This document shows positions 56,460 to 64,000 of a stretch of 64,000 bases of DNA, in pieces. A program made the position numbers and the translations under genes. The notes below the pieces were generated by a model, which saw only the letters and a list, made by a program, of their open reading frames with translations, was not told the DNA's origin and did not search any database. Origin of the DNA: Faecalibacterium prausnitzii (GTDB lineage: Bacteria; Bacillota; Clostridia; Oscillospirales; Ruminococcaceae); NCBI RefSeq assembly GCF_003287495.1, contig NZ_PRLE01000003.1, forward strand, positions 62,001 through 126,000. The letters are read 5' to 3'. Each line of letters begins with the position of its first letter. Within the stretch, counting starts at the first letter, position 1.

Positions 56460-56500
56460 CCCCGCGCAGGGTCTGACCGTGTCCCCCGCGGGGAATTTTT
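56460..56500 (+). terminator. Terminator of opp operon 2
   Basis: A 7-bp GC stem (56460-56466 with 56487-56493) is followed by AATTTTT. Confidence 0.7.
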
Positions 56501-56512
56501 ATATGATATGCA

Positions 56513-56552
56513 AAAAACAGCGCCGCGTCCGGTTGGATGCAGCGCTGTTTTT
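56513..56552. terminator. Bidirectional terminator between opp operon 2 and the GH25 gene
   Basis: An 11-bp stem (56513-56523 with 56542-56552) has A5 and T5 flanks, so it serves the minus-strand GH25 gene and backs up the opp terminator. Confidence 0.8.
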
Positions 56553-56563
56553 CTTTCAGGGCG

Positions 56564-58066
56564 TCAGCCCATGTAGCTGATGTTCACATCGATCTGGCCG
56601 TTATAGCCGGGGATACGGGCCGTGCAGGTGCCCTGCCACATCTGGCAGGGGATGGGGCTGCTGGCCACGTTATAATGGGCGTTCCAGATGGAGTACTGGC
56701 TCAGCTGGCTCAGATCCAGCCGGTTGCGGAACCACCGGGTGGAGGCGTACACGCCCGGCTGGTAGCCCAGCGCCTTGACCTCCTCACAGAACGCAATGGC
56801 GCACTTGGTGCGGTCGGTGACACCCAAACCATCGGCGCGGCCATTGGAGCCGCCAGAAGCCTCGGAATCAAAGTAGATGGGGTAATCCAGCTTGCGGCTG
56901 TTCAGGACATACCAGCAGCCCTGGGCTTCCTCCCGTGCCTCGTTCTCATTGACGGCCTGGCTGAAGAAGTAGACGCCCACTTTCAGGCCCGCGTTCCGGG
57001 CGTTGGTGAAATGCTGCTCGAACATCGGGTCCAGCACCAGCGTGCCGGAGCCATAGCCACGGTAGCCGATGCGGATGATGACGAACTCCACGCCTGCCTT
57101 TTTGGCCTTTTCAAAATCAATGTTGGACTGGTATTTGGAGACATCAATGCCGAACTTTGCACTCTGCTGCACACCATCGGCATCAAAATAATAGAGCTTG
57201 TTGTCAATGGACTGGATGCCCGTGACCGGCTTGTTGGTGTTCTGGTCATAATAATAGGTCTTGCCGTTCACGGTCCGCCAGCCGGAGTAGACCGGGGCAG
57301 GGGTGTTATCCTCTTTTTTGCCAAACAGCCACTTCCACAGCCAGCTCAACAGGCCGTTCTCGTCGGCCAGACACTGGGCGTCGATGCTGTCTTCATCCAG
57401 CGTGCCGGCATCCAGCGCGGCCCGGATCTCCTCCGGCGTCAGCAGGATGGTGCCGTTTTCATCTTTGATCTGGGCCTCGGCCAGCGCGTCTTCCACCGAG
57501 TTGACCCCGGCGGTGCTCACGGCCGTGTCCGCGGCCCCATCCATGGCGGTATTCTCCACCCGGGGGCTCAGGGGGTCTTCCGCAGCCAGTTCATCGGTCT
57601 CCTGCTGGAAAACGGGGAACGCGTTCTCCTGTTCCAGCCCGGTGCCATCGCCCGCCATGGGGTCTGCGGGAGCGGGCTCCTGCGCAGGCTCACCGGGCGC
57701 AGCCTCGGAAGATGCCGCCTCGCTCACGCTGGGCGCTGCGGATTCAGCTTTTTCTTCCACAGAAGCTGCCGTGCTCTCGGCTTTGGACTCTGCGGGCTGC
57801 TCCGTTGCAGCTTCGCTCTCCGCCTTGACCGTGGGCTTTTTCTGCTCCTGTTTTTTCTGGTTCTGATGGGTGCTGGTCTGGGTGGAGTCGTCCTCCCACT
57901 GGATGGTGGAGGGCTCCACGGTCAGGCCCACCGGCTGGGCTGCCAGCAGGGCCGTAGTGCCCACGCCGCCCACAGCAACCGCAAGCGCCATGACCATGGC
58001 TGCCACGGCCTGGCCCGCGCCGCGCCGCGCGCCTTTCTTTGCCGAGTTTGAAGTGTTCTGTTTCAT
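56564..58066 (-). CDS. Secreted GH25 muramidase with a cell-wall-binding repeat
   Basis: This 500-residue protein has a signal peptide (about 1-45, basic start then AVAAMVMALAVAVGGVG), a low-complexity Ser/Ala/Glu/Lys region (about 60-185), and a choline-binding-like repeat GWRTVNGKTYYYDQ and IDNKLYYFDADG (about 262-300). The GH25 domain (about 303-500) has D308 in FGIDVSKYQ and D400/E402 in IYFDSEA, the acidic catalytic set. It would cleave the MurNAc-GlcNAc backbone in wall remodelling. ATG at 58066 has GGAGG at longer spacing; a start 12 codons upstream is possible. Confidence 0.9.
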   Translation of the reverse strand: MKQNTSNSAKKGARRGAGQAVAAMVMALAVAVGGVGTTALLAAQPVGLTVEPSTIQWEDDSTQTSTHQNQKKQEQKKPTVKAESEAATEQPAESKAESTAASVEEKAESAAPSVSEAASSEAAPGEPAQEPAPADPMAGDGTGLEQENAFPVFQQETDELAAEDPLSPRVENTAMDGAADTAVSTAGVNSVEDALAEAQIKDENGTILLTPEEIRAALDAGTLDEDSIDAQCLADENGLLSWLWKWLFGKKEDNTPAPVYSGWRTVNGKTYYYDQNTNKPVTGIQSIDNKLYYFDADGVQQSAKFGIDVSKYQSNIDFEKAKKAGVEFVIIRIGYRGYGSGTLVLDPMFEQHFTNARNAGLKVGVYFFSQAVNENEAREEAQGCWYVLNSRKLDYPIYFDSEASGGSNGRADGLGVTDRTKCAIAFCEEVKALGYQPGVYASTRWFRNRLDLSQLSQYSIWNAHYNVASSPIPCQMWQGTCTARIPGYNGQIDVNISYMG

Positions 58067-58172
58067 GTCGCCTGCTTGCCTCCAGCCTGATCGGGCCTGC
58101 ATCGCCCGTTTATTTTCACAGGGCCGCCCTGCGGCCCCCGGAGCATTCCGATAACGCTATTTTGACCTCTTT

Positions 58173-58202
58173 AGTATACACCCAAACCCAAGCTCCCGTC
58201 AA
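58173..58202 (-). promoter_or_regulatory. Promoter of the GH25 gene
   Basis: On the minus strand, TTGACG (58202-58197), an 18-bp spacer and TATACT (58178-58173). Confidence 0.65.
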
Positions 58203-58347
58203 TGTTCCGCGCCACAGAAGCAGCACTGCAAATCCGGTTTTTTGGGCCAAGAGAAAACGCTCCATCCAGAATACGAACCAGAACACGCAAAAATTGCACC
58301 TGCCGCGCAAAAAAGATGCAATTTCTTCTCTTTTTTCAATTTTCCTC

Positions 58348-58376
58348 TTGCTGTCTTGACATGTGTATGGTATCAT
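58348..58376 (+). promoter_or_regulatory. Promoter of the PTS IIC-like gene
   Basis: TTGCTG (58348-58353), a 17-bp spacer and TATCAT (58371-58376). A TGCAGC-TTT-GCTGCA hairpin (58384-58398) starts the leader. Bases 58203-58347 between the divergent promoters hold nothing I recognise. Confidence 0.6.
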
Positions 58377-58433
58377 GATGGACATGCAGCTTTGCTGCAC
58401 TGTGAACACACCGTACGGAAAGGCGGAAGCAAT

Positions 58434-59492
58434 ATGTCAAATGTAAAAGATTTCTTAAGACGAAAAGACATCGTCATTACCCCGCAGCGCTACCTCATTG
58501 AGGCGCTGGGTGCCATGGCGCAGGGCCTGTTTGCCAGCCTGCTCATCGGCACCATCATCAAAACACTGGGCCAGCAGACCGGGCTGGACGTGCTGGTGGA
58601 CCTGGGCGGCTATGCCACGGCCATGAGCGGCCCGGCCATGGCCGTGGCCATCGGCTGGGCACTCCACTGCCCGCCGCTGGTGCTGTTCAGCCTGGTCACG
58701 GTAGGCTACTCCTCCAACGCGCTGGGCGGAGCCGGCGGCCCGCTGGCCGTCCTCATCATCGCCATTGTGGCGGCAGAGCTGGGCAAGGCCGTGAGCAAGG
58801 AGACCAAGATCGACATTCTTGTCACCCCGCTGGTCACGATCTTTGCGGGCGTCGGCCTCTCCATGCTGATCGCCGCCCCCATCGGCGCGGCGGCCAGCCA
58901 GGTGGGCACCCTCATCATGTGGGCCACCGAGCAGGCTCCGTTCGTCATGGGCATCCTCGTCTCGGTCATCGTGGGCGTGGCGCTGACCCTGCCCATCTCC
59001 TCCGCTGCCATCTGCGCGGCCCTGGGCCTGACGGGTCTGGCCGGAGGTGCCGCCGTGGCGGGCTGCTGCGCCCAGATGGTGGGCTTTGCCGTGATGAGCT
59101 TTCAGGAAAACGGCGTGGGCGGCCTCATCAGCCAGGGCCTGGGCACCAGTATGCTCCAGATGGGCAACATCGTCAAGAATCCCCGCATCTGGATTGCCCC
59201 CACGCTGGCCAGCGCCATCACCGGCCCTCTGGCCACTTGCGTGTTCCACCTGGAGATGAACGGTGCCGCCGTCTCCTCCGGTATGGGCACCTGCGGTCTG
59301 GTGGGCCAGATCGGCGTTTACACCGGCTGGATCAACGACATTGCCGCCGGCACCAAGGCCGCCATCACCCCGATGGACTGGGCCGCGCTGGTCCTCGTCT
59401 GCTTCGTCCTCCCCGCTGTCCTGAGCGTGATCTTCTGTGAGATCGAGCGTAAGCTGGGCTGGATCAAAGAGAACGACCTGAAACTGAACTAA
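58434..59492 (+). CDS. PTS-type IIC membrane protein without IIA or IIB
   Basis: This 352-residue protein is of the PTS_EIIC_2 family, with about nine membrane segments: ALGAMAQGLFASLLIGTII, a glycine-rich SGPAMAVAIGWALHCP, PISSAAICAALGLTGLAGGA and a conserved FHLEMNGAAVSSGMGTCGL region. There is no IIA, IIB or sugar-metabolism gene nearby, so it may act as a facilitator or use PTS parts elsewhere. ATG at 58434 follows GGAAAGGCGGAA. The substrate is unknown. Confidence 0.83.
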   Translation: MSNVKDFLRRKDIVITPQRYLIEALGAMAQGLFASLLIGTIIKTLGQQTGLDVLVDLGGYATAMSGPAMAVAIGWALHCPPLVLFSLVTVGYSSNALGGAGGPLAVLIIAIVAAELGKAVSKETKIDILVTPLVTIFAGVGLSMLIAAPIGAAASQVGTLIMWATEQAPFVMGILVSVIVGVALTLPISSAAICAALGLTGLAGGAAVAGCCAQMVGFAVMSFQENGVGGLISQGLGTSMLQMGNIVKNPRIWIAPTLASAITGPLATCVFHLEMNGAAVSSGMGTCGLVGQIGVYTGWINDIAAGTKAAITPMDWAALVLVCFVLPAVLSVIFCEIERKLGWIKENDLKLN

Positions 59493-59505
59493 AACCCAAA
59501 AAGCC

Positions 59506-59553
59506 AAAAATGAGGCAGGATATCCCTTTTCCCGGGAATCCTGCCTCATTTTT
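59506..59553. terminator. Bidirectional terminator between the IIC-like gene and sdaAA
   Basis: A 16-bp perfect stem (59506-59521 with 59538-59553) has A5 and T5 edges. Confidence 0.88.
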
Positions 59554-59565
59554 TAACGATTTTTC

Positions 59566-60441
59566 TCAGCCGCACAGGCCGCAGGCCGCGCAGGCTGCGG
59601 GGGTGGTGGCGCAGCCGCCCTGTGCTGTTTCGCGCAGCTCGGCAGGCAGACGTTTGCCCACGGCATACATGGTATCCAGCATCTGATCAAAGGGGATCAG
59701 CTGGCGGATCCCGCTCAGGGACAGTTCCGCTGCAACGAGGGCATTGGCCACACCGGCAGCGTTGCGATTCTGGCAGGGGTACTCCACCAGGCCGCCCACG
59801 GGGTCGCACACAAGGCCCAGCATGTTCATGAGCACAGTGGAAGCCGCATCCAGGCACTGCTGCGGCGTGCCGCCCATAAGCTCCACGGCAGCGGACGCGG
59901 CCATAGCGGATGCAACGCCTACCTCTGCCTGGCAGCCGCCCACGGCTCCGGCTACGGTTGCATTGCGCATGGCCAGATAGCCCACGGCTCCGGCGTTAAA
60001 CAATGCATCCACAATGCGCTGGTCAGAGATCCGGTAGCACTCCTGCAGGGCCAGCATCATACCTGGCACCACACCGGCAGAACCTGCAGTAGGCGCGGCC
60101 ACGATCAGGCCCATGGAAGCGTTTACTTCCAGCACTGCCATGGCATAGGTAATGGCTTTTTCCAGCACGTCGCCGCAGATGCTCTTATTTTTTGCATCGT
60201 GTGCTTCCAGCTTCTTCGCCTCCCCGCCGATGAGCCCGCCCATGGATTTGATGGGCTTTTTCAGCGGCTGGGTGGCGGAAGAGCGCATGATCTCCCATGC
60301 CTTTCCCATGCGGTGATTTACAGAATCCCGGGGTACTTCGCCCAGCAGACACTCGCGCTGGCGCATCACCTCAGAAATCGGCAGCTGGTTTTCTTCGCAC
60401 AGATTCAGCAGCTCTTCTGCAGATTTGAAATCCATGTTCAT
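59566..60441 (-). CDS. sdaAA: L-serine dehydratase, alpha subunit
   Basis: This 291-residue catalytic subunit of the iron-sulfur serine deaminase turns L-serine into pyruvate and ammonia. SMGGLIGGEAKKL, NASMGLIVAAPTAGSAGVVPG and AVGGCQAEVGVASAMAAS are canonical, with cluster cysteines in GGCQAE, LVCDPVGG and the C-terminal Cys-rich tail CATTPAACAACGLCG. ATG at 60441 follows AAGGAGG. It is last in the sstT-sdaAB-sdaAA operon. Confidence 0.96.
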   Translation of the reverse strand: MNMDFKSAEELLNLCEENQLPISEVMRQRECLLGEVPRDSVNHRMGKAWEIMRSSATQPLKKPIKSMGGLIGGEAKKLEAHDAKNKSICGDVLEKAITYAMAVLEVNASMGLIVAAPTAGSAGVVPGMMLALQECYRISDQRIVDALFNAGAVGYLAMRNATVAGAVGGCQAEVGVASAMAASAAVELMGGTPQQCLDAASTVLMNMLGLVCDPVGGLVEYPCQNRNAAGVANALVAAELSLSGIRQLIPFDQMLDTMYAVGKRLPAELRETAQGGCATTPAACAACGLCG

Positions 60442-60455
60442 CCTGTGTTCCCTCC

Positions 60456-61124
60456 TTACTGCTGTACGACCATCACATCACGGATGTTCGGGTTTTCCAG
60501 CAGTAATTGATCCACGCCCTCGGGCAGGCGTTCATCCGACTCCACGATGGTGTAGGCGGTATGACCTTTTTCCACGCGGAACAGGCGCATAAATGCAATG
60601 TTCACACCGCGGTCACTGAGAATTTTCGTGATATGAGCCACCACGCCGGGCTTGTCCTGCTGTACCACAATGAGGGCGTTATACTCGCCGGTAAAGTCCA
60701 CTTCCACGCCGTTGATCCGCACAATACGCACCTTGCCGCCGCCCAGCGACTCTCCCCGCACCGTCATCACCCGACCGGCGGCGTTTTCCATGCGGATATC
60801 TACCGTATTGGGGTAGATGTCTGTCTCCGCTTCATTGGGGGTGAAGCTGTAGGCCAGACCCCGCTCGGTGGCAATCGCAAAGGACTCCCGGATGCGGGTA
60901 TCATCGGCCGAAAAGCCCATGATGCCGCCCAGCAGAGCGCGGTCGGTGCCATGGCCGTGGTAGGTCTTGGCAAAGGAACCGTAGAGGGTAAAGTCCACCC
61001 GCTTCAGCGGCGGGGCGATCATCTTCTGTGCCAGAAAGGCGATGATCTCCGCACCTGCGGTGTGGGAGCTGGAAGGGCCGATCATGTTCGGGCCCAGAAC
61101 ATCAAAAACACTGATAAATGCCAT
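60456..61124 (-). CDS. sdaAB: L-serine dehydratase, beta subunit
   Basis: This 222-residue partner has FDVLGPNMIGPSSSHTAGAE (N-terminal SDH_beta motif) and a C-terminal ACT domain (QDKPGVVAHITKILSDRGVN, AYTIVESDE) that probably senses serine. It is 14 bp upstream of sdaAA and 39 bp after the symporter gene. The ribosome site is CAGGAGTG. Confidence 0.95.
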   Translation of the reverse strand: MAFISVFDVLGPNMIGPSSSHTAGAEIIAFLAQKMIAPPLKRVDFTLYGSFAKTYHGHGTDRALLGGIMGFSADDTRIRESFAIATERGLAYSFTPNEAETDIYPNTVDIRMENAAGRVMTVRGESLGGGKVRIVRINGVEVDFTGEYNALIVVQQDKPGVVAHITKILSDRGVNIAFMRLFRVEKGHTAYTIVESDERLPEGVDQLLLENPNIRDVMVVQQ

Positions 61125-61163
61125 GGGGTGTCACTCCTGTCAGGTCAAGAGCCGCGCCGCGCA

Positions 61164-62384
61164 TCAGACGCTTGCGCTGCTCTTGTTGATGAACTTCTGG
61201 TAAATGGTCTCCACGATCACGCCGATGGCGTTGTCGCCGGAGACGTTGCAGGCAGTGCCGAAAGAATCCTGGGTGATGTACAGTGCCACCATGATGGCGC
61301 AGATGGGGCCGTTGGGGTCGCCTGCCTCTGCACCGAAGATCATGTACAGGAAGGGCAGAGCCGTCATGATGGAGCCGCCGGGAGCACCGGGAGAAGCCAC
61401 CATGGCAACGCCCAGAGTCATGATGAACGGTACCACGGTACCCAGGCTGATGGGCAGCTGATTCATCAGGCAGACAGCGGTAGCACACGCGGTAATGGTG
61501 ATCATGGAACCTGCCATGTGGATGTTGGCACACAGAGGCACGACAAAGTTACGGATCTGTTCGCTCACGCCGTCCGCCGCGGCACACTGCAGGTTGACCG
61601 GGATGGTAGCTGCAGAGGACTGGGTGCCCAGTGCGGTGGTGTAGCCGGGGATCTGGTTCTTGATGAGCTGTAGGGGGTTCTTGTGGCCCACAGCGCCTGC
61701 GACACAGAACTGGATGAAGATGCAGATCAGGTGCATGATGATGACCACCAGGAACACCTTCCACAGGATGCCCAGAATGGCAAAGGTCTTGCCGGACTTG
61801 GTCATGTCGATGAAGGTACCGCAGACGTACAGGGGCAGCAGCGGGATGATGACGCTGTGCAGCACCTGATCGATGATGCCGGAGAAGTCCTTCATGCCGT
61901 TGTAAAGTGTATCACCGATGGTCTTGCCGCGCAAGGTGGACATGCACAGGCCCAGCACAAAGGCCAGCACCACGGCAGAGAGGGTGTCCAGAATGGGCGG
62001 GATGGAGATGGAGATGTAGCTGGCCAGAGAGTTGTCAGCCGTGGCGGCGATCTGCTCCAGCGCGCCTTCGCTCATGAAGCTGGGGAACAGGTTTGCAGAC
62101 ACCAGATAGGATGCCGAGCCTGCGATCAGGGTGGAGCCGTAGGCCAATGCTACCGTGATGAGCAGCAGCTTGCCTGCACCGCTCTTCAGATCCGCAATGC
62201 CCATGGTGACGTAGGCCACGATCATCAGCGGGATGACGAACTTCAGGAACGAGCTGAAGATGCTGGATGCAGTGACAATGACCCGGCAGAACCACACCGG
62301 GAAGAACTGGCCGACGATGATGCCCAGCACGATGGCAATGAGCAGCTTCGGCAGCAGCCCAAGCTTGAATTTTTTCTTTTCCAT
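61164..62384 (-). CDS. Serine/threonine-type Na+ symporter (SstT-like, DAACS family)
   Basis: This 406-residue dicarboxylate/amino-acid:cation symporter has about eight helices plus two re-entrant loops: the serine-rich TQSSAATIPVNLQCA hairpin and ASPGAPGGSIMTALPF. The substrate helix is seen in SGDNAIGVIVETIYQ. Being first in an operon with serine dehydratase argues for L-serine import; sequence alone allows other amino acids. ATG at 62384 has AGGAGG about 12 bp upstream. The promoter lacks a good -35, fitting LysR activation. Confidence 0.88.
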   Translation of the reverse strand: MEKKKFKLGLLPKLLIAIVLGIIVGQFFPVWFCRVIVTASSIFSSFLKFVIPLMIVAYVTMGIADLKSGAGKLLLITVALAYGSTLIAGSASYLVSANLFPSFMSEGALEQIAATADNSLASYISISIPPILDTLSAVVLAFVLGLCMSTLRGKTIGDTLYNGMKDFSGIIDQVLHSVIIPLLPLYVCGTFIDMTKSGKTFAILGILWKVFLVVIIMHLICIFIQFCVAGAVGHKNPLQLIKNQIPGYTTALGTQSSAATIPVNLQCAAADGVSEQIRNFVVPLCANIHMAGSMITITACATAVCLMNQLPISLGTVVPFIMTLGVAMVASPGAPGGSIMTALPFLYMIFGAEAGDPNGPICAIMVALYITQDSFGTACNVSGDNAIGVIVETIYQKFINKSSASV

Positions 62385-62494
62385 AGAAATAATTTTCCTC
62401 CTTTTGCTTTCCTGGTTCCCGTGCAGCACCTGATGGCGCTCTCTTCACCTCAGCCTGCACAGCCAGTCTTTTTCATGATACGCCAAAATTTTAC

Positions 62495-62523
62495 TTGACG
62501 TGTTGACGTCTTTAGTTTAACAT
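62495..62523 (+). promoter_or_regulatory. LysR promoter with an operator palindrome
   Basis: TTGACG (62495-62500), a 17-bp spacer and TAACAT (62518-62523). A GACGT-GTTG-ACGTC palindrome (62497-62510) overlaps the -35 box and is the best candidate operator for the divergent LysR/serine operon pair. Confidence 0.65.
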
Positions 62524-62545
62524 AGACATACGCATGATTCAAATT

Positions 62546-62563
62546 CATAAAAATAAATTTATG
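62546..62563 (+). promoter_or_regulatory. CATAAA-N6-TTTATG inverted repeat before lysR
   Basis: Arms 62546-62551 and 62558-62563 form a palindrome of the T-N11-A size used by LysR proteins, in the leader of the regulator gene, so autoregulation is plausible. Confidence 0.5.
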
Positions 62564-62598
62564 GATTAAAAATTTTTATAGCAAAAAGGAGTTCTGCG

Positions 62599-63489
62599 AT
62601 GGAAGTTCGTCAGCTGAATACCCTGATCCGCGCGGCTCAGTTCCAGAGTTTTTCCAAGGCGGCAGAGTCTCTGGGCTATTCTCAGTCCGCTGTAACGGTA
62701 CAGATCAAGGCACTGGAAGAAGAGCTGGGCGTGCGCCTGTTCGACCGCATGAACAAGCGGGTCCTTCTGACCGTGGACGGCCAGCGTTTTCTGGAATATG
62801 CCAACAGTATTCTGGATACCATCCAAAGCGCCCGCCAGGCACTGAACGAAAATGCCGAGCTGGGCGGCAGCCTGCACATCGGCACGCTGGAGTCTCTCTG
62901 CTTTTTCCGCCTGCCCGGGCTGATCCGCCAGTTCCGGCTGGAGCACCCCAAGGTCGGCCTGCGGGTCACCACCGGTTCCCCGGAGGAGCTGATTGAAAAA
63001 ATGGAGCAGGGAGAAGTGGATCTTATCTGCATTCTGGACGAACCCCGCTACTCCAATAACTGGCACAAGTGCAACGAAGTGCCGGAAGAAGTGGTGTTTG
63101 TGGCAACGCCGAACATCGACCTCGGCCATCCCGGCCCTTACCGGGTGGCCGAACTGCTGGACAAACCGTTCTTCCTGACCGAGCGCAACGCAAACTACCG
63201 CCGCACTTTCGATAAATTTCTCGCTTCCCATCAGGTCGAACTGACCCCCAGCCTTGAGATCAGCGATACCGCATTTATCATCAAGATGCTGGAACATTCT
63301 TCCGGGATCTCCCTGCTGCCCCGCTTTGCGGTGGCCGAATCCGCCGCAAAGGGGCAGCTGCGCATTTTGGAAGTTTCGGACTTCCAGCTGACCATGTACC
63401 GCCAGATGTTTTACCACAAAGATAAGTGCTGCACCCGGGAAATGAAAGCTTTTATCCAACTGGCCGACGGGCCGGATATCCCTCTGTGA
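62599..63489 (+). CDS. LysR-family regulator of the serine operon
   Basis: This 296-residue regulator has the N-terminal helix-turn-helix (FQSFSKAAESLGYSQSAVTV) and an effector domain beginning GSLHIGTLESLC. It is divergent from the sstT-sdaAB-sdaAA operon with 214 bp between, the usual LysR arrangement, so it probably senses serine or a related metabolite. AAAAAGGAG precedes the ATG. Confidence 0.92.
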   Translation: MEVRQLNTLIRAAQFQSFSKAAESLGYSQSAVTVQIKALEEELGVRLFDRMNKRVLLTVDGQRFLEYANSILDTIQSARQALNENAELGGSLHIGTLESLCFFRLPGLIRQFRLEHPKVGLRVTTGSPEELIEKMEQGEVDLICILDEPRYSNNWHKCNEVPEEVVFVATPNIDLGHPGPYRVAELLDKPFFLTERNANYRRTFDKFLASHQVELTPSLEISDTAFIIKMLEHSSGISLLPRFAVAESAAKGQLRILEVSDFQLTMYRQMFYHKDKCCTREMKAFIQLADGPDIPL

Positions 63490-63512
63490 CCCGAAGCAGC
63501 CCCATTGAGGCG

Positions 63513-64000
63513 TCAGAGCGCTTTTCCGTCCAGCACCGCCTGTTTTAACGTGTCCCCCTCATACACCAGCTTCAGGGAGAAATAGGGCCGTTCTTCTTTC
63601 AGAAGCCGAAAGAAGATCTTATCTCCCTCCCAGATGGGCAGGCTTGTCACCTTTTCTTTCGGCACCCATTCCAGCACGCCCTCCTTACAGGCGTCGCCCT
63701 TTATCATCTTGCCCTCCCAGCGGTCCGCCGTGTAGAGGTGGATGAACTCGGTCATATTGCCCCAGAGGAATGTCAGCAGCCCCCGGCAGCGCCAGCGGGT
63801 CAGGGTCAGGCCCGTTTCCTCCCGCACCTCCCGGAGCAGGCAGTCCTCCGGGCTCTCGAACCGCTCAAATTTGCCGCCGACACCCACCCATTTATCGTGG
63901 TTGTAGTCATCCTGCTTTTTCACGCGGTGGAGCATCAGGTAGGCGTCCTCCCGCTCCAGATAGCAGAGCGTGGTGCTGAAAATGGGGTATTCCGGGTCCA
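63513..64000 (-). CDS. NUDIX hydrolase (8-oxo-dGTP-type), 5' end outside the window
   Basis: The frame runs open to the window end; an ATG at 63935 is internal. The visible protein begins DPEYPIFSTTLCYLER and contains the complete Nudix box GKFERFESPEDCLLREVREE (G-x5-E-x7-REV-x-EE-x-G-L). MLHRVKKQDDYNHDKWVGVG precedes it, as in MutT/NUDT1-like enzymes that sanitise oxidised nucleotides. The true start may lie only one base beyond 64000, since TGGACCC is compatible with an ATG there. It converges with lysR, 23 bp between stops, with no terminator seen. Confidence 0.88.
   Translation of the reverse strand, partial: DPEYPIFSTTLCYLEREDAYLMLHRVKKQDDYNHDKWVGVGGKFERFESPEDCLLREVREETGLTLTRWRCRGLLTFLWGNMTEFIHLYTADRWEGKMIKGDACKEGVLEWVPKEKVTSLPIWEGDKIFFRLLKEERPYFSLKLVYEGDTLKQAVLDGKAL

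Noticed and set aside
58356-58376. TTGACA at 58356 as the -35 of the IIC-like gene promoter
   Set aside because: It is only 9 bp from the TATCAT box; TTGCTG at 58348 has the correct 17-bp spacing.

Overview
The window looks like chromosome of a GC-rich, gut-type Clostridia/Oscillospiraceae bacterium. Faecalibacterium or a close relative is my best guess, from gene content and codon bias rather than a marker gene. Supporting signs are a Firmicutes GlgC/GlgD pair, SPP1-type holin and TmcAL genes, near-consensus sigma-A promoters, and short GC-rich dispersed intergenic repeats. I found no rRNA, tRNA or CRISPR. Nearly all genes are housekeeping or nutrient uptake; one lower-GC island (about 29.4-33.2 kb) is clearly acquired.

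Layout: 0.1-8.2 kb: a small zinc-ribbon protein, acetate kinase, TmcAL, a glutamate-synthase-small-subunit-like flavoprotein, a DUF1538 membrane protein with a double P-II protein, and a YitT protein followed by a candidate small RNA. 8.4-11.4 kb: cardiolipin synthase, a C39-like peptidase and uridine kinase. 11.5-19.0 kb (minus strand): a complete F1Fo ATP synthase operon whose c subunit has a two-carboxylate ion site, with a repeat element between atpH and atpA. 19.3-19.8 kb: a YoeB/RelB-type toxin-antitoxin pair between two identical 48-bp terminators. 20.0-26.2 kb: a glycogen operon glgB-glgC-glgD-glgA whose branching enzyme carries a histone-H1-like basic tail. 26.4-29.3 kb: a G5/3D cell-wall protein, an M15 peptidase plus holin pair, and a small exported peptide.

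29.4-33.2 kb: the acquired island, with MATE, MarR and two radical-SAM genes ('radical SAM mobile pair'), a topB relic and flanking repeats. 33.3-38.1 kb: rplM-rpsI, a membrane-anchored unknown, alanine racemase and LepA. 38.1-38.4 kb: a candidate type I toxin with convergent antisense RNA. 38.5-39.6 kb: a split chromate transporter. 39.7-39.9 kb: a MITE-like element. 40-48 kb: an oligopeptide ABC operon divergent from a LysR regulator fused to a tyrosine-phosphatase domain. 48.2-56.4 kb: RNase Y with a long leader, then a second oligopeptide ABC operon. 56.5-64 kb: GH25 muramidase, a lone PTS-type IIC protein, an L-serine uptake and deamination operon with its LysR regulator, and a NUDIX gene cut by the window end.

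Functionally the window combines acetate-producing energy metabolism (AckA, ATP synthase), carbon storage (glg), peptide and serine import with serine deamination to pyruvate, and wall remodelling. The most unusual items are the LysR-phosphatase fusion beside opp, the DUF1538/double P-II module, the tailed GlgB, the candidate small RNAs, and the structure of the mobile island.
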